Of a stretch of 31,477 nucleotides of DNA, positions 8,806-17,345 are shown in pieces. Under the pieces are notes generated by a model, which was not told the DNA's origin, ran no database searches, and worked only from the letters and a program-made list of their open reading frames with translations. Position numbers and translations under genes: made by a program. Source of the stretch: a virus; the IMG/VR virus record IMGVR_UViG_3300044846_001402, positions 1-31,477 of that record. One strand, given 5' to 3'. Numbering within the stretch: the first letter of the stretch is position 1; every line of letters starts with the position of its first letter.

Positions 8806-9408
8806 ATGAACGAAAATTTCAAGGCAATCATGGACTCAATCAGAGAACTGAAAGCTACATTTTCAGCCAAGGCAGAAGCTTTCAACGAGGCAGTGCTTGA
8901 GGATGGCACAATGATCTCCTATGAGGGAGAGCTTGTTGTCGGTACAGCTGTTTTTGTAGTGACAGAAACTGAAGAGATCCCAGCTCCAGAGGGCACACAT
9001 GCACTCGGTGGAGAATTGACTGGAGTATCTATTGTTGTAGATGCAAATGGAATCATCACAGAGGTGATTGATACAAGAGCTGAAGCATCAGGTGATGAGC
9101 CAGTGGCAGCTTCTGAAGAGGAAGCTCCAGCAACAATCGAGCAATCAATGTCAGCAGAGGATGTTGAATCTATCGTGAATGCGAAGCTTGAATCATTCAG
9201 TGCGATCTTCGAAGGATTGACTGATATGATCAAATCTATCGCATCAGAGAATGATTCTCTCCGCAATGAGGTGACTGGATTGAAGGGAGAATTCGAATCC
9301 TTCAAATCAGCTCCATCAAACAACGTGACAGAGAGTGAAAAATTTGCAAGAGTTACGAGCACTCTCACAGCTCGACAAATACATTTAAAAAACAATTTAA
9401 ACAAATAA
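8806..9408 (+). CDS. Putative capsid scaffolding protein
   Basis: This 200-residue acidic protein lies between the protease and the major capsid gene, the classical place for a scaffold. Residues 1-85 contain a short beta-rich domain (GELVVGTAVFVV, then GVSIVVDANG). A low-complexity Glu/Ala/Pro linker covers about 90-120. The C-terminal half is predicted helical (MSAEDVESIVNAKLESFSAI, then DSLRNEVTGLKGEFESFKS) and could form a coiled coil. It ends in a basic stretch, as capsid-binding ends of scaffolds often do. It may be a substrate of the preceding protease. No specific family match is claimed. Confidence 0.55.
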   Translation: MNENFKAIMDSIRELKATFSAKAEAFNEAVLEDGTMISYEGELVVGTAVFVVTETEEIPAPEGTHALGGELTGVSIVVDANGIITEVIDTRAEASGDEPVAASEEEAPATIEQSMSAEDVESIVNAKLESFSAIFEGLTDMIKSIASENDSLRNEVTGLKGEFESFKSAPSNNVTESEKFARVTSTLTARQIHLKNNLNK

Positions 9409-9412
9409 CAAA

Positions 9413-10372
9413 ATGTCATTAAAAAAATACATTTCGACAAAATTCGATTATGATGTTGCTGATTTGGCACCATACATCGATCAACAGCGAGAAGATTTGA
9501 TCACTCGCTCTGTGACTGAAGCAAAAACACTTGGGTACATTTCTATTCAAGAAGGAATCAAAGGATCTGAAGCAATCAAATTGCTTGATGATTCAATCAT
9601 TTACCAATCTGGCGACTGTTCAATGGAGCCAGCTGGAGATACAATCTTCACTGATCGCAATATCGCAGTAGAAACTTTGGGATATATGAAGCGCTTTTGT
9701 CAAAAGGATCTTGCTGGATTCTGGACACAATTGGCACTTCGCCCAGGTGCAATGGCTGAAGATCAATCTTTACCATTCGAAGCACAATTAACTTCATATC
9801 TTTTGAGCTTGCATGCAATCGAGCTTGACAAATTGATCTGGAAAGGTAATAAATCAACTGGATCTGGCAACTTGTCATGGATGAATGGATTTGTTCAATT
9901 CTTAACAGTGGCGAATGGATGTGTAAACTTGAACACATCTGGCACAGCTGCAATGGATGAGAATAACGCCTATGACGTATTCTATGAGTGCTTTACAAAT
10001 ACACCAGAAGCTGTAGCTGAAAGTGGATCTTTGATCTGTTTTGCTGGTCGTGAATCATTCAACTTCCTCATGAAGAATTTGGTGGATTTGAATTTCTTCC
10101 ATTACTCTCCAGCGCAAGTGGCTACTATGAACGAGGTGATTGTTCCTGGTACAGATATGCGAGTGGTAAAAGTTCCTGGATTGAATGGATCTGATGCAAT
10201 CTTCACAGGTAAAGCAACTGATTTCGTATTCGGGACTGACTTATCATCTGATTTCGATAATTATGAGATGTGGTATTCTCAAGATGACGATGTGATTTAT
10301 ATCCGTTCTAAATTCCGAGCTGGAGTACAGGTTCCATTCTTGGATCAGATTGGTGTTTGGAGAAACGACTAA
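9413..10372 (+). CDS. Major capsid protein (HK97-fold candidate)
   Basis: The 319-residue protein follows the protease and scaffold genes. Features are a helical N-terminus with REDLITRSVTEAKTLG, the QSGDCSMEPAGDTIFTDRN stretch, a long helix with LHAIELDKLIWKG, and a C-terminal beta region ending in KFRAGVQVPFLDQIGVW. The length and the order suit a Bacteroidota-type major capsid protein of HK97 fold. The gene uses many high-frequency codons and is followed by a hairpin at 10391, as common for highly expressed capsid genes. I counted about 12 GATC sites in its 960 bases, one of the highest densities in the window. Confidence 0.8.
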   Translation: MSLKKYISTKFDYDVADLAPYIDQQREDLITRSVTEAKTLGYISIQEGIKGSEAIKLLDDSIIYQSGDCSMEPAGDTIFTDRNIAVETLGYMKRFCQKDLAGFWTQLALRPGAMAEDQSLPFEAQLTSYLLSLHAIELDKLIWKGNKSTGSGNLSWMNGFVQFLTVANGCVNLNTSGTAAMDENNAYDVFYECFTNTPEAVAESGSLICFAGRESFNFLMKNLVDLNFFHYSPAQVATMNEVIVPGTDMRVVKVPGLNGSDAIFTGKATDFVFGTDLSSDFDNYEMWYSQDDDVIYIRSKFRAGVQVPFLDQIGVWRND

Positions 10373-10390
10373 TTAAAATTAACAAAATAT

Positions 10391-10412
10391 GGGAGCATCT
10401 TTGGGTGCTCCC
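10391..10412 (+). terminator. Hairpin after the capsid gene
   Basis: GGGAGCA pairs with TGCTCCC around an eight-base loop, and a T-G pair can extend it. The run after it (TTCACAAATT) is only weakly T-rich. It may act as a partial terminator or an mRNA-stabilising 3' structure that lets capsid mRNA exceed that of the genes downstream. Confidence 0.5.
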
Positions 10413-10435
10413 TTCACAAATTAAAACGAAATAAC

Positions 10436-10972
10436 ATGGCATTATGTGAAATGACATCTGGCTACAATGACAGAACATGTACCAACGGAAAAGGGGGCAT
10501 CAAATCTGTTCTTTTGTTTCCAGTTAGCGCTATCACTTTACCAATCGGCTTGACAGCTAATCAAATCACTTCATTGACTGTGACTGGTGAAACATTTTTG
10601 TATAAATTGAAGAGCAATCTGTCAAGCTATACAGCACCGATCAAAGTAAACAAGGACAATGGTACACTTTGGTATGAGCAAACTTTGACAATGATCCTAG
10701 CATCAGATACAAAGGAGCTTCGATCAGAGATCCATTTGCTTGCACAGAATGAGGTGTGCGCATTGGTGGAGAAAGCTGATGGTACAATTGTAGCGCTTGG
10801 GCTTGAGGAAGGCCTTCAAGTGAATGATGGTAATGAGTACACATCTGGAGTAGTGAAATCAGATCGTAACGGTCACACAATTGTGCTGGCTGGACTTGAG
10901 AATAATGAGGTGCCAGATGTATTGGCATCTGTTTATGCTGATCTATTGGAGCAGCAATCTCCAGCTGTTTAA
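10436..10972 (+). CDS. Virion structural protein, possible tail tube protein
   Basis: This 178-residue protein begins MALCEMTSGYNDRTC and has GGIKSVLLFP at about 20-30, then a beta-rich middle with a TLWYEQTLTMIL strand and the segment ELRSEIHLLAQNEVCALVE. I recall this N-terminal GGIK and YEQ...L.LA.N pattern from structural proteins in Bacteroidota siphoviruses. The gene lies alone between a hairpin and a strong terminator, so it can be expressed at a level set apart from its neighbours. That fits an abundant virion component such as a tail tube. A head decoration protein is the alternative. Confidence 0.5.
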   Translation: MALCEMTSGYNDRTCTNGKGGIKSVLLFPVSAITLPIGLTANQITSLTVTGETFLYKLKSNLSSYTAPIKVNKDNGTLWYEQTLTMILASDTKELRSEIHLLAQNEVCALVEKADGTIVALGLEEGLQVNDGNEYTSGVVKSDRNGHTIVLAGLENNEVPDVLASVYADLLEQQSPAV

Positions 10973-10995
10973 ATTTTAGACCAATAAAAAAAATT

Positions 10996-11025
10996 AAGGG
11001 AGGGGAATAATCCCTTCCCTTTTTT
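10996..11025 (+). terminator. Intrinsic terminator
   Basis: AAGGGAGGGGA (10996-11006) pairs with TCCCTTCCCTT (11011-11021) over 11 pairs with one G-T, around an ATAA loop, and a run of T follows (to 11025). It is a textbook rho-independent terminator. The portal and tail genes downstream lie on the same strand without an obvious new promoter, so they probably depend on read-through. Confidence 0.85.
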
Positions 11026-11040
11026 GATTAAATTAGACCT

Positions 11041-11271
11041 ATGAAAATCAAGGCAGAATATATTGGCACAGAAATCAGAATGAATGGCAAGAGATGGTAT
11101 ATCTCTGAAGGCAATGAAGCTGAATATAAATCAGCTGGATTGTCATTCATATTTGAAGCGAAATCACCTAAAATCAAGCGCAATGCTAAAAATACAGCGG
11201 AATCAACAGAGCACATTGATTGTGACAGTGAGCGAACTGCAGACTTTGACGGCACCATTCTGGCTGTTTGA
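11041..11271 (+). CDS. Small protein of unknown function
   Basis: The ORF encodes 76 residues starting MKIKAEYIGTEIRMNGKRWY, with a short beta-strand pattern then a basic Lys/Arg linker (KSPKIKRNAKN) and a polar acidic tail. No membrane helix or known motif is visible. The last 89 bases overlap the next gene in another frame. Its place between the tail-tube candidate and the portal suggests a virion-related or assembly function, but nothing in the sequence proves it. Confidence 0.5.
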   Translation: MKIKAEYIGTEIRMNGKRWYISEGNEAEYKSAGLSFIFEAKSPKIKRNAKNTAESTEHIDCDSERTADFDGTILAV

Positions 11272-11551
11272 GTTTACACATCAACAGAGTTTTGAAACAG
11301 TGACATGTATCCTGGACAATATCTCAATGGGGATAGCAAGATATGATGAATTCGTGATCACTGATGGTGTTGATTTGGTATTCCCATATAATGGTGATTA
11401 TACATATCGCATCTGGGAGCAAGATTCTGATACAAATCTAGATCCATTACAAGCTCATTCACTTTGTGAGGAAGGCCTGGCTAATGTTTACGAGATTGCA
11501 TCAGCAAACAATGAATATGACACAGAAATAATTCACAATATATATGAGTGA
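11183..11551 (+). CDS. Phage structural-region protein, unknown function
   Basis: I place the start at the ATG of MLKIQRNQQSTLIVTVSEL (122 residues), since upstream sequence in this frame is not protein-like. It has beta-strands, FWLFEFTHQQSFETVTCIL, then YDEFVIT and GDYTYRIWEQDSDTNLDP, followed by CEEGLANVYEI. I recall proteins with the LFEF / YTYxIxEQ...TNLDP...EEGxxxV pattern in head-tail regions of Bacteroidota phages, without known function. It overlaps the portal start at 11544 by eight bases. A small virion or neck component is the inference. Confidence 0.6.
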   Translation: MLKIQRNQQSTLIVTVSELQTLTAPFWLFEFTHQQSFETVTCILDNISMGIARYDEFVITDGVDLVFPYNGDYTYRIWEQDSDTNLDPLQAHSLCEEGLANVYEIASANNEYDTEIIHNIYE

Positions 11552-13511
11552 TAAGATGATCACACTTTCATTCTCCAAAGAATACCAGAAGCCAGTGGAG
11601 ATGAAGGATAAAAAGATGGGATTTATGAAATGGGGTATCAAGAATGACTATCCATTTTTTCTCATCGACATGCTGAACGGATCAGCCTGGCACCAGGGTA
11701 TTGTAAAGAATAAAACTTTTTATATCGCTGGATCTGGCCTCGAGGTGACATCTGGAGATGCGACTTTATTCATGCAGAATCCATGGTCCGATTTCGATAT
11801 GAATGAGATTGTGCAGCGCATGGTATTCGATTTCGAGGTATTCGGAGCAATGGCTGCCATCGGTACCTGGAATAAAGAGGGATCTCGAGTGGTGAGATGG
11901 GAGCACATCGATATCGATGCCATCAGAATCAGCGAGGATGAGCGCTTGTATTATGTATCTGATGATTGGAATGCCAGGGAGCAAACTCCAGAGGCTACTA
12001 ATTTTAGAACATATCCAGCGCTTGATGAGAGCAATCCAGTGGGATCCTTCATTCTATACTATAAAGAGCCAGCAAAGAAAGCCAAAGGTGAGAAGGGTAT
12101 ATATCCAAAGCCAGCATATAGTGGTGGAATCACAGCCATTCAGACAGATGTGGACATCAGTAAATTCCACATGTATGAGATACAGAATGGATTCAAGGCT
12201 GGCACTCTCATAAACCTAGCGAGCGGATTCCCAGAGACATCTGAAGAGGAGCGCAAAATCAAGGAACAAATCAAGGGCCGCACTCAATCAGTGGAGGATG
12301 CTGGTGAGATCATTATCACCTTCAGTGATTCGACAGATACAGCTCCGACAGTGCTCTCTCTTAATGGCAATGACTTGAGTGATCGCTATCTGATGACAGA
12401 GAAATCAGTGCAACAAAATATCCTGGTGGCGCATTCAGTGACTTCGCCATCATTATTCGGCATCATCAAGGATGGATCATTCAATGCAGCTGAATCAGCA
12501 GATCTCTTTGAGATCTTCAAAATGACATATGTGAATGCTCGCCAGAAGCAAGTAGAATGGATGGTAAACTACATGGCAAAGATATCTGGAGCAATGGCAA
12601 CATTAAAGCTCAAGGATGTGGCACCAATAGCATCAGCTGTGAAGCCATCCGCTGCGATTTCAGCGCCTTCAGCAACAGCTCCGACAGATGCACCAGTGGA
12701 TGTGGCGAAGAGCGCTCTCAATGGAGCACAGATTGCATCACTTGTGGAGGTAGTGGCCCAGATAAAAGCTGGAATACTCACTCCAGATTCAGCACTTCAG
12801 ATATTGCTTGCATCATTCCCATCAATTGATGATGCTCAAGCTAGAAAAATTGTGGGCCTTCCTTCAGTTACCATGTCAAGCTGTGGCCAGGATCATGCAT
12901 TTAGCAAGGATGAGCTCGAGATATTTAACGAGTATGGCCGTAATGCTTCAGATTACTATGTGATCAAGGAGGAAATCATTGAATGGGATACACCATCGGA
13001 CCAGGTATTCACCAGATCAGATGAGATATTTGCATCTGTCGGAGAGCTTTTGATTCAGCTCACTGACTATGATAAAAATGTGGTGGATATGCTTAACAGA
13101 GGAGAGGATTCCACAGCGATTGCCAGAGCTACAGAAACGACAATTCAACAAGTGGCTGAATCAATTGTCAAGCTCACAGCTCTGGAGATATACCAGGCTG
13201 GAGAAGTGACTGATTTGGGCCGAAATTTAGTGGAGCAAGCCGAGGCACCAGTATCTCAATTTGAGGTGGTATATTCATACAAGGAGCGCCCAGGTGTTCC
13301 TCCAGTTAAAACAAAGAGCAGAGAATTTTGCACTCGATTGATTGGATTGAATCGCCTTTATACAAGAGAAGATATCAATCGCATCAGTGGCCGAGTGGAT
13401 AGAAACGTATGGACATATCGAGGTGGATGGTACACGAATCCAGAGACTCAAGTATCAACTCCATACTGTAGGCATATTTGGGTGCAGCAACTTGTAATAA
13501 AAAGAGGATAA
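11544..13511 (+). CDS. Portal protein with fused C-terminal domain
   Basis: The 655-residue protein begins with a portal-like domain (about 1-355): NDYPFFLIDMLNGSAWHQGI, then FDFEVFGAMAAIGTW, the WEHIDIDAIRIS strand, and SVTSPSLFGIIKDGSFNAAE near residues 295-315. A low-complexity Ala/Pro/Ser linker (about 365-390) leads to NGAQIASLVEVVAQIKAGIL, a helical segment typical of portal C-termini. The last 200 residues form an extra domain ending in SREFCTRLIGLNRLYTREDI and WTYRGGWYTNPETQ with a CRHIWVQ motif, which recalls C-terminal domains in Mu F-like minor head proteins. The portal forms the DNA-translocation ring at the capsid vertex. The fusion may join portal and minor head functions in one chain. 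Confidence 0.8.
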   Translation: MSDKMITLSFSKEYQKPVEMKDKKMGFMKWGIKNDYPFFLIDMLNGSAWHQGIVKNKTFYIAGSGLEVTSGDATLFMQNPWSDFDMNEIVQRMVFDFEVFGAMAAIGTWNKEGSRVVRWEHIDIDAIRISEDERLYYVSDDWNAREQTPEATNFRTYPALDESNPVGSFILYYKEPAKKAKGEKGIYPKPAYSGGITAIQTDVDISKFHMYEIQNGFKAGTLINLASGFPETSEEERKIKEQIKGRTQSVEDAGEIIITFSDSTDTAPTVLSLNGNDLSDRYLMTEKSVQQNILVAHSVTSPSLFGIIKDGSFNAAESADLFEIFKMTYVNARQKQVEWMVNYMAKISGAMATLKLKDVAPIASAVKPSAAISAPSATAPTDAPVDVAKSALNGAQIASLVEVVAQIKAGILTPDSALQILLASFPSIDDAQARKIVGLPSVTMSSCGQDHAFSKDELEIFNEYGRNASDYYVIKEEIIEWDTPSDQVFTRSDEIFASVGELLIQLTDYDKNVVDMLNRGEDSTAIARATETTIQQVAESIVKLTALEIYQAGEVTDLGRNLVEQAEAPVSQFEVVYSYKERPGVPPVKTKSREFCTRLIGLNRLYTREDINRISGRVDRNVWTYRGGWYTNPETQVSTPYCRHIWVQQLVIKRG

Positions 13512-14024
13512 ATGAATATGATGATCACAGTGGAGAATCTGAAAAAACTCGGATTGATCCACAATAATACAGATACAAAGATCCTGGGAGTAGCCATCAA
13601 GCGCACTCAAGACATGCACATCCAGCCAGCGACTGGCACATGCTTATATAAAGCTTTGCTTCAGCGTATTGAAGACAATGATTGGGATGCTGATTATAGC
13701 CGTCTAATGAATGATTATGTACTCCCTTGCCTAGTGGCTTTCGTGGATTACAGAGCCGCTGTATTCCTCAATGAGAAGCTCACAAATAAAGCGGTGGGCC
13801 GAAGCACTGATGAATATCAGAATGCGAATACAGATACAGAAACCACAGCCTTGAGAGATCTCCTCCGCAAGGATGCATATTTTTACAAGGAGCGATTGAT
13901 CGGATTCCTAAAAGATGATAATGGTGTCAAATATCCAGAATACCTGGACAGCTGTGGAGATGATTGCAATGAATCAGTGGATAAAGATCGAACTGGCTAC
14001 AAACCGACTGGATGGATAGTGTAA
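13512..14024 (+). CDS. Putative head-tail adaptor protein
   Basis: The 170-residue protein is mostly alpha-helical, with LGLIHNNTDTKILGVAIKRT at the start, QPATGTCLYKALLQRIE near 35-55 and VDYRAAVFLNEKLTNKAVGR near 75-100. A polar C-terminus ends GYKPTGWIV. A helical protein of this size immediately after the portal suits the connector (adaptor) family that attaches to the portal ring from below. It begins directly after the portal stop. The family name cannot be fixed from sequence alone. Confidence 0.5.
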   Translation: MNMMITVENLKKLGLIHNNTDTKILGVAIKRTQDMHIQPATGTCLYKALLQRIEDNDWDADYSRLMNDYVLPCLVAFVDYRAAVFLNEKLTNKAVGRSTDEYQNANTDTETTALRDLLRKDAYFYKERLIGFLKDDNGVKYPEYLDSCGDDCNESVDKDRTGYKPTGWIV

Positions 14025-14170
14025 AAAAAGAATTTAAGGCCTCAAAAAAGGCCATCGACAAACTGAAAAAATACCTGGAGAAGAATGGACAAAACTCTCA
14101 ATCAGCTGATGCGAGAATTCAGCGAGATAGCCACAGCACATCGACAAATAAAAACGTACTTTCAAGGTGA
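14012..14170 (+). CDS. Small basic protein, 52 residues
   Basis: This short ORF starts with ATG at 14012, overlapping the last 13 bases of the adaptor gene, and it extends into the next gene by 86 bases. The N-terminus (MDSVKKEFKASKKAIDKLKK) is a basic amphipathic helix; the rest is polar. It covers the 60 bases that would otherwise be a gap, and the Lys/Ala helix looks real. The part overlapping the next gene looks less protein-like. It could be a genuine small gene or a chance ORF. Confidence 0.4.
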   Translation: MDSVKKEFKASKKAIDKLKKYLEKNGQNSQSADARIQRDSHSTSTNKNVLSR

Positions 14171-14741
14171 TTTCTTTGATGCGATAAGCCGAGATGCTGT
14201 TGAATATCCGATGATGGTGGCAACATTACAGCCAGGATCATTGGGTGATGGATTTGTCCAGGTGAATGTGATCATCACCATCTGTGATAAATACAATATC
14301 CAGGAATATCGCCAGATCAATGAGGTGCATTCAGATTGCTTGAGCATATGCAATGACATCAAGATCACCATGCAACAATATCGCTGGACTGAATTCTCTG
14401 ATATAAACTTCACCATCGCCACAGATCCATTCATTCAGCGCTCTCAAGATGTCACAGCTGGATGGAGCATGAATGTATCTCTGAATGTATTCGATGATGG
14501 CAACTGGTGTGATCTTCCAATGGATGATTATGATTTCGAGAATGGCAATCCTCCTCCATCTGGTGATTGCTATCCAGCAACAGTGACCAATAGCAATGGA
14601 TCATTCAGTCAAAGCATCCCATCTGGAGATACATACATTCTCCCAGATACCACATTCAATGTTTATGTGGATGAAATCCTTCAAAATACAGTAATAGCTC
14701 CCACATTAGAAGCAACAGAAATAAATATCATATGGCAGTAA
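14085..14741 (+). CDS. Tail terminator-like protein with extra C-terminal domain
   Basis: The 218-residue protein has a first domain of about 150 residues with HRQIKTYFQGDF, EYPMMVATLQPGSL and then VIITICDKYNIQEYRQINEV, the helix SDCLSICNDIKI and VTAGWSMNVSLNVF. This alternation is what I expect of tail terminator/completion proteins in Bacteroidota phages, which stop tail tube growth. A second part (about 165-218) has YPATVTNSNGSFSQSIPSGD and TYILPDTTFNVYVDE, a motif I recall from adhesive or virion-surface segments in these phages. It overlaps the fibre start at 14732 by ten bases. Confidence 0.55.
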   Translation: MDKTLNQLMREFSEIATAHRQIKTYFQGDFFDAISRDAVEYPMMVATLQPGSLGDGFVQVNVIITICDKYNIQEYRQINEVHSDCLSICNDIKITMQQYRWTEFSDINFTIATDPFIQRSQDVTAGWSMNVSLNVFDDGNWCDLPMDDYDFENGNPPPSGDCYPATVTNSNGSFSQSIPSGDTYILPDTTFNVYVDEILQNTVIAPTLEATEINIIWQ

Positions 14742-16576
14742 ATATCAATATACCTTCACAGGTAACTCAAAACATCACAGAGGGAGTGACATCAACAGCT
14801 CCATCGGAGGATGCAGTATTCAATGCGCTTGCTGATAAAGCGAATAGTGCTGATCTGGCAGAGGTCGCAACATCTGGAGATTATAATGATCTAATCAATC
14901 AGCCTACTATTCCAAGCGGTACAGTTACATCTGTAGGTTTAACTATGCCGAGTGCATTTAACGTGGCAGATTCTCCAGTGACTGGTGCTGGAACTTTGGC
15001 AGTGACTGGTGCTGGCTTGACATCTCAATATGTCAGAGGTGATGGATCTCTAGGTAATTTTCCAAGCAATGGAGGAGGAGGATCTTCAGTTAATTACTTT
15101 TTGAATGGTAGTGTATCTCAGGGAAATTTTGGAGGTAGTGCATACTATGAATTGAGTAAAACACCAGTCATCGGAGCTGGAACTAATTTCACACGAACTA
15201 ATGCACAAGGGAATGGATATATTGCTTCATTTATCACTGATGCTGGAGATCCTAATTTATTGAATATACCTGGAGGCAATTGGAATCTTGAATTTTATTT
15301 CAATAGCTCATCAAGTGGTGGAAGCCCCTCATTTTATGCTGAACTTTACAAAGTTGATTTGAGTAATGCATTCACGTTAATTGCAAGTGGTGCGACCAAT
15401 CCAGAAGGCATCACCAATGGTACAACTGTAGATCAGTATTTCACATCTATTCCTGTTCCACAAACTACAATTTTAGCAACAGATAGAATTGCCATTCGTA
15501 TCTTTGTCATTCCAGGTGGAAGGAATATCACCTTGCATACTGAAGATAATAACTTGAGCCAAATAATCACTACATTTTCAACTGGCTTGAATGCTTTGAA
15601 TAGTTTGACTGCGCAAGTGCAATATTTTGGAGTGGGTACATCTGGCACTGATTTCAATATTGATTCGGTTACAGATACACATACATTCAATTTACCAACT
15701 GCATCAGCAACGAATAGAGGTGCATTGAGCACATCTGATTGGACTGCATTCAATGGTAAACAAGCTGCATTGGTAAGTGGTACAAATATCAAGACAATCA
15801 ACGGAACTTCTGTACTTGGTAGTGGTGATATAACAATAAGTGGGGGCGGTGGAATAACCGTAGGCACAACAGCCGTAACTTCGGGGACTATTGGGCGTGT
15901 ATTTTTTCAAGGCACAGGAGATGTAGTTCAGCAATCCGCTAATATGTTTTGGGACAATACTAACATTCGTTTAAATATTGGTGCCGTTGCTTCAAATACC
16001 GCCAGACTTGATATAAAAGCCCCAGGTGCTTTGGGTACGGATATAGCATTTCGAGTTAGGAATTCAGCGGATAGCGCTGATATATTAACTGTGCAAGGTG
16101 ATTCAATTGTACATGCAAAAACGAGAATGAATTGTGGTACATCTGGAATGACCACAACGGGAGGCGCATTACATGTATATGCTGGAAATAGTGCCGACAA
16201 TGTGGCAAGATTCTACGGCACAACAGGCACTTCTTTTTTAAATATTAGAACAGTGAGTAATGGTGCACTCATGGAGTTATATAGCTCTTCAGGTGTAGCA
16301 GGAATCATTTTAAATGGTCAATTTAGTAATGCAATTACTTTGGCTGCAGGGCGCAATATTGTTTTTGATACTGTGTCTGGTGGTAGAATAGGAAGTGCAA
16401 CAAATGAAAAAATAGGATTTTGGAATGCCACACCAATAGTTCAACCTACGACAGCAGTAACGGCAGCTACATTAGTAAGTGGAGGAGGTACAGCAATCAC
16501 AAGTACAGATACTTTTGATGGATACACTTTGCAGAAAGTAGTCAAAGCATTACGAAATACGGGGATTTTAGCATAA
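14732..16576 (+). CDS. Tail fibre protein (receptor-binding candidate)
   Basis: This 614-residue protein has a helical N-terminus (VTQNITEGVTSTAPSEDAVF) followed by fibre-type repeats, GTVTSVGLTMPSAF, GAGLTSQYVRGDGSL, then a unique beta-rich domain (about 120-290). The conserved hinge TSDWTAFNGKQAALVSG and the TINGTSVLGSGDITISGGGG linker (about 345-370) precede a Gly/Ser/Thr-rich shaft. The C-terminus DGYTLQKVVKALRNTGILA is an element I recall from fibre proteins of these phages. From about 15840 the base usage changes sharply and GATC vanishes, so the distal part looks swapped in. No intramolecular chaperone peptidase is recognisable. Confidence 0.8.
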   Translation: MAVNINIPSQVTQNITEGVTSTAPSEDAVFNALADKANSADLAEVATSGDYNDLINQPTIPSGTVTSVGLTMPSAFNVADSPVTGAGTLAVTGAGLTSQYVRGDGSLGNFPSNGGGGSSVNYFLNGSVSQGNFGGSAYYELSKTPVIGAGTNFTRTNAQGNGYIASFITDAGDPNLLNIPGGNWNLEFYFNSSSSGGSPSFYAELYKVDLSNAFTLIASGATNPEGITNGTTVDQYFTSIPVPQTTILATDRIAIRIFVIPGGRNITLHTEDNNLSQIITTFSTGLNALNSLTAQVQYFGVGTSGTDFNIDSVTDTHTFNLPTASATNRGALSTSDWTAFNGKQAALVSGTNIKTINGTSVLGSGDITISGGGGITVGTTAVTSGTIGRVFFQGTGDVVQQSANMFWDNTNIRLNIGAVASNTARLDIKAPGALGTDIAFRVRNSADSADILTVQGDSIVHAKTRMNCGTSGMTTTGGALHVYAGNSADNVARFYGTTGTSFLNIRTVSNGALMELYSSSGVAGIILNGQFSNAITLAAGRNIVFDTVSGGRIGSATNEKIGFWNATPIVQPTTAVTAATLVSGGGTAITSTDTFDGYTLQKVVKALRNTGILA

Positions 16577-16594
16577 ATTTACAAATAAAAAATC

Positions 16595-16906
16595 ATGGGA
16601 CTTTTAATTAATTCAACAAAAGAAAAATCAATCACCATTACAGGTACGGACATCGCTTTGCCATTAGTATACGGAAGATTGGAATTTGCAGCAAGAGCAA
16701 ACGGAACTACTTTAGAAATTGCAGTCGGAACTTATGCAAGTAAGTCAGCATTTGAATCGGGTAGCGGTCAAATATTTACGGACGTTCCACAAGGGAATTT
16801 AACCGTAGAACTTCAGACAGGTGAAATTCAAGGCCTAGATACAGCACATTTATATGCTCAGGCTGCATTCGCACAGATGGGATACGATGTAACTATTGAA
16901 CTGTAG
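16595..16906 (+). CDS. Small fibre-associated protein, unknown function
   Basis: A 103-residue protein beginning MGLLINSTKEKSITITGTDI and continuing LPLVYGRLEFAARANGTTLE, a beta-rich pattern without membrane segment. It ends AQAAFAQMGYDVTIEL. It directly follows the fibre and shares the fibre tip's base style (no GATC, different codon use). The two were therefore probably acquired together, and the product may be a fibre accessory or a small virion protein. No known function. Confidence 0.55.
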   Translation: MGLLINSTKEKSITITGTDIALPLVYGRLEFAARANGTTLEIAVGTYASKSAFESGSGQIFTDVPQGNLTVELQTGEIQGLDTAHLYAQAAFAQMGYDVTIEL

Positions 16907-16928
16907 AACATAGATACATATATACTAT

Positions 16929-17345
16929 ATGACATCATTCATCCGCACAGCCATCTGGACATGCATGGCATTCTTTGCTCCAGTGAGCTTGATCATCTTG
17001 GCTGTAGGCCTGGCAATATTTGCAGATACTATCGTGGCTCTGTCACTTACAAAGCAAAAATTCACAAGCAAGCGCTTGAGAAATGGAATCTTGAGTAAGA
17101 CAATTGCATATGAAGCTGCAATCTTGCTTCTGTTCTTGGTGGATTATGCGATGATCAATGATGCAGTGCTCACAGTGTTCAGTGTTCCATTCGTGGTGAC
17201 GAAAATTGCTGGCCTCTTCCTCATTGGAATCGAGATCTCATCTATTGATGAGAAGATCAGAGAGAGATATGGAGATGATAAAGGAATAATTAGCCGATTC
17301 AAGGCATTCCTAAATAGCATTAAAAAAATAAAGGACAGTTTATGA
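16929..17345 (+). CDS. Holin
   Basis: This 138-residue membrane protein has three predicted transmembrane helices: about 8-32 (AFFAPVSLIILAVGLAIFAD), 58-78 (AYEAAILLLFLVDYAM) and 82-104 (AVLTVFSVPFVVTKIAGLFL). A charged C-terminus ends in a Lys-rich helix. Holins open the inner membrane at a set time so that the lysin can reach the cell wall. It heads the lysis cassette and overlaps the next gene by four bases (ATGA). The holin call rests on topology and context, as no sequence family was tested. Confidence 0.78.
   Translation: MTSFIRTAIWTCMAFFAPVSLIILAVGLAIFADTIVALSLTKQKFTSKRLRNGILSKTIAYEAAILLLFLVDYAMINDAVLTVFSVPFVVTKIAGLFLIGIEISSIDEKIRERYGDDKGIISRFKAFLNSIKKIKDSL

Noticed and set aside
14732-16576. 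Diversity-generating retroelement target in the fibre
   Set aside because: No reverse transcriptase, no template-variable repeat pair seen in the window.
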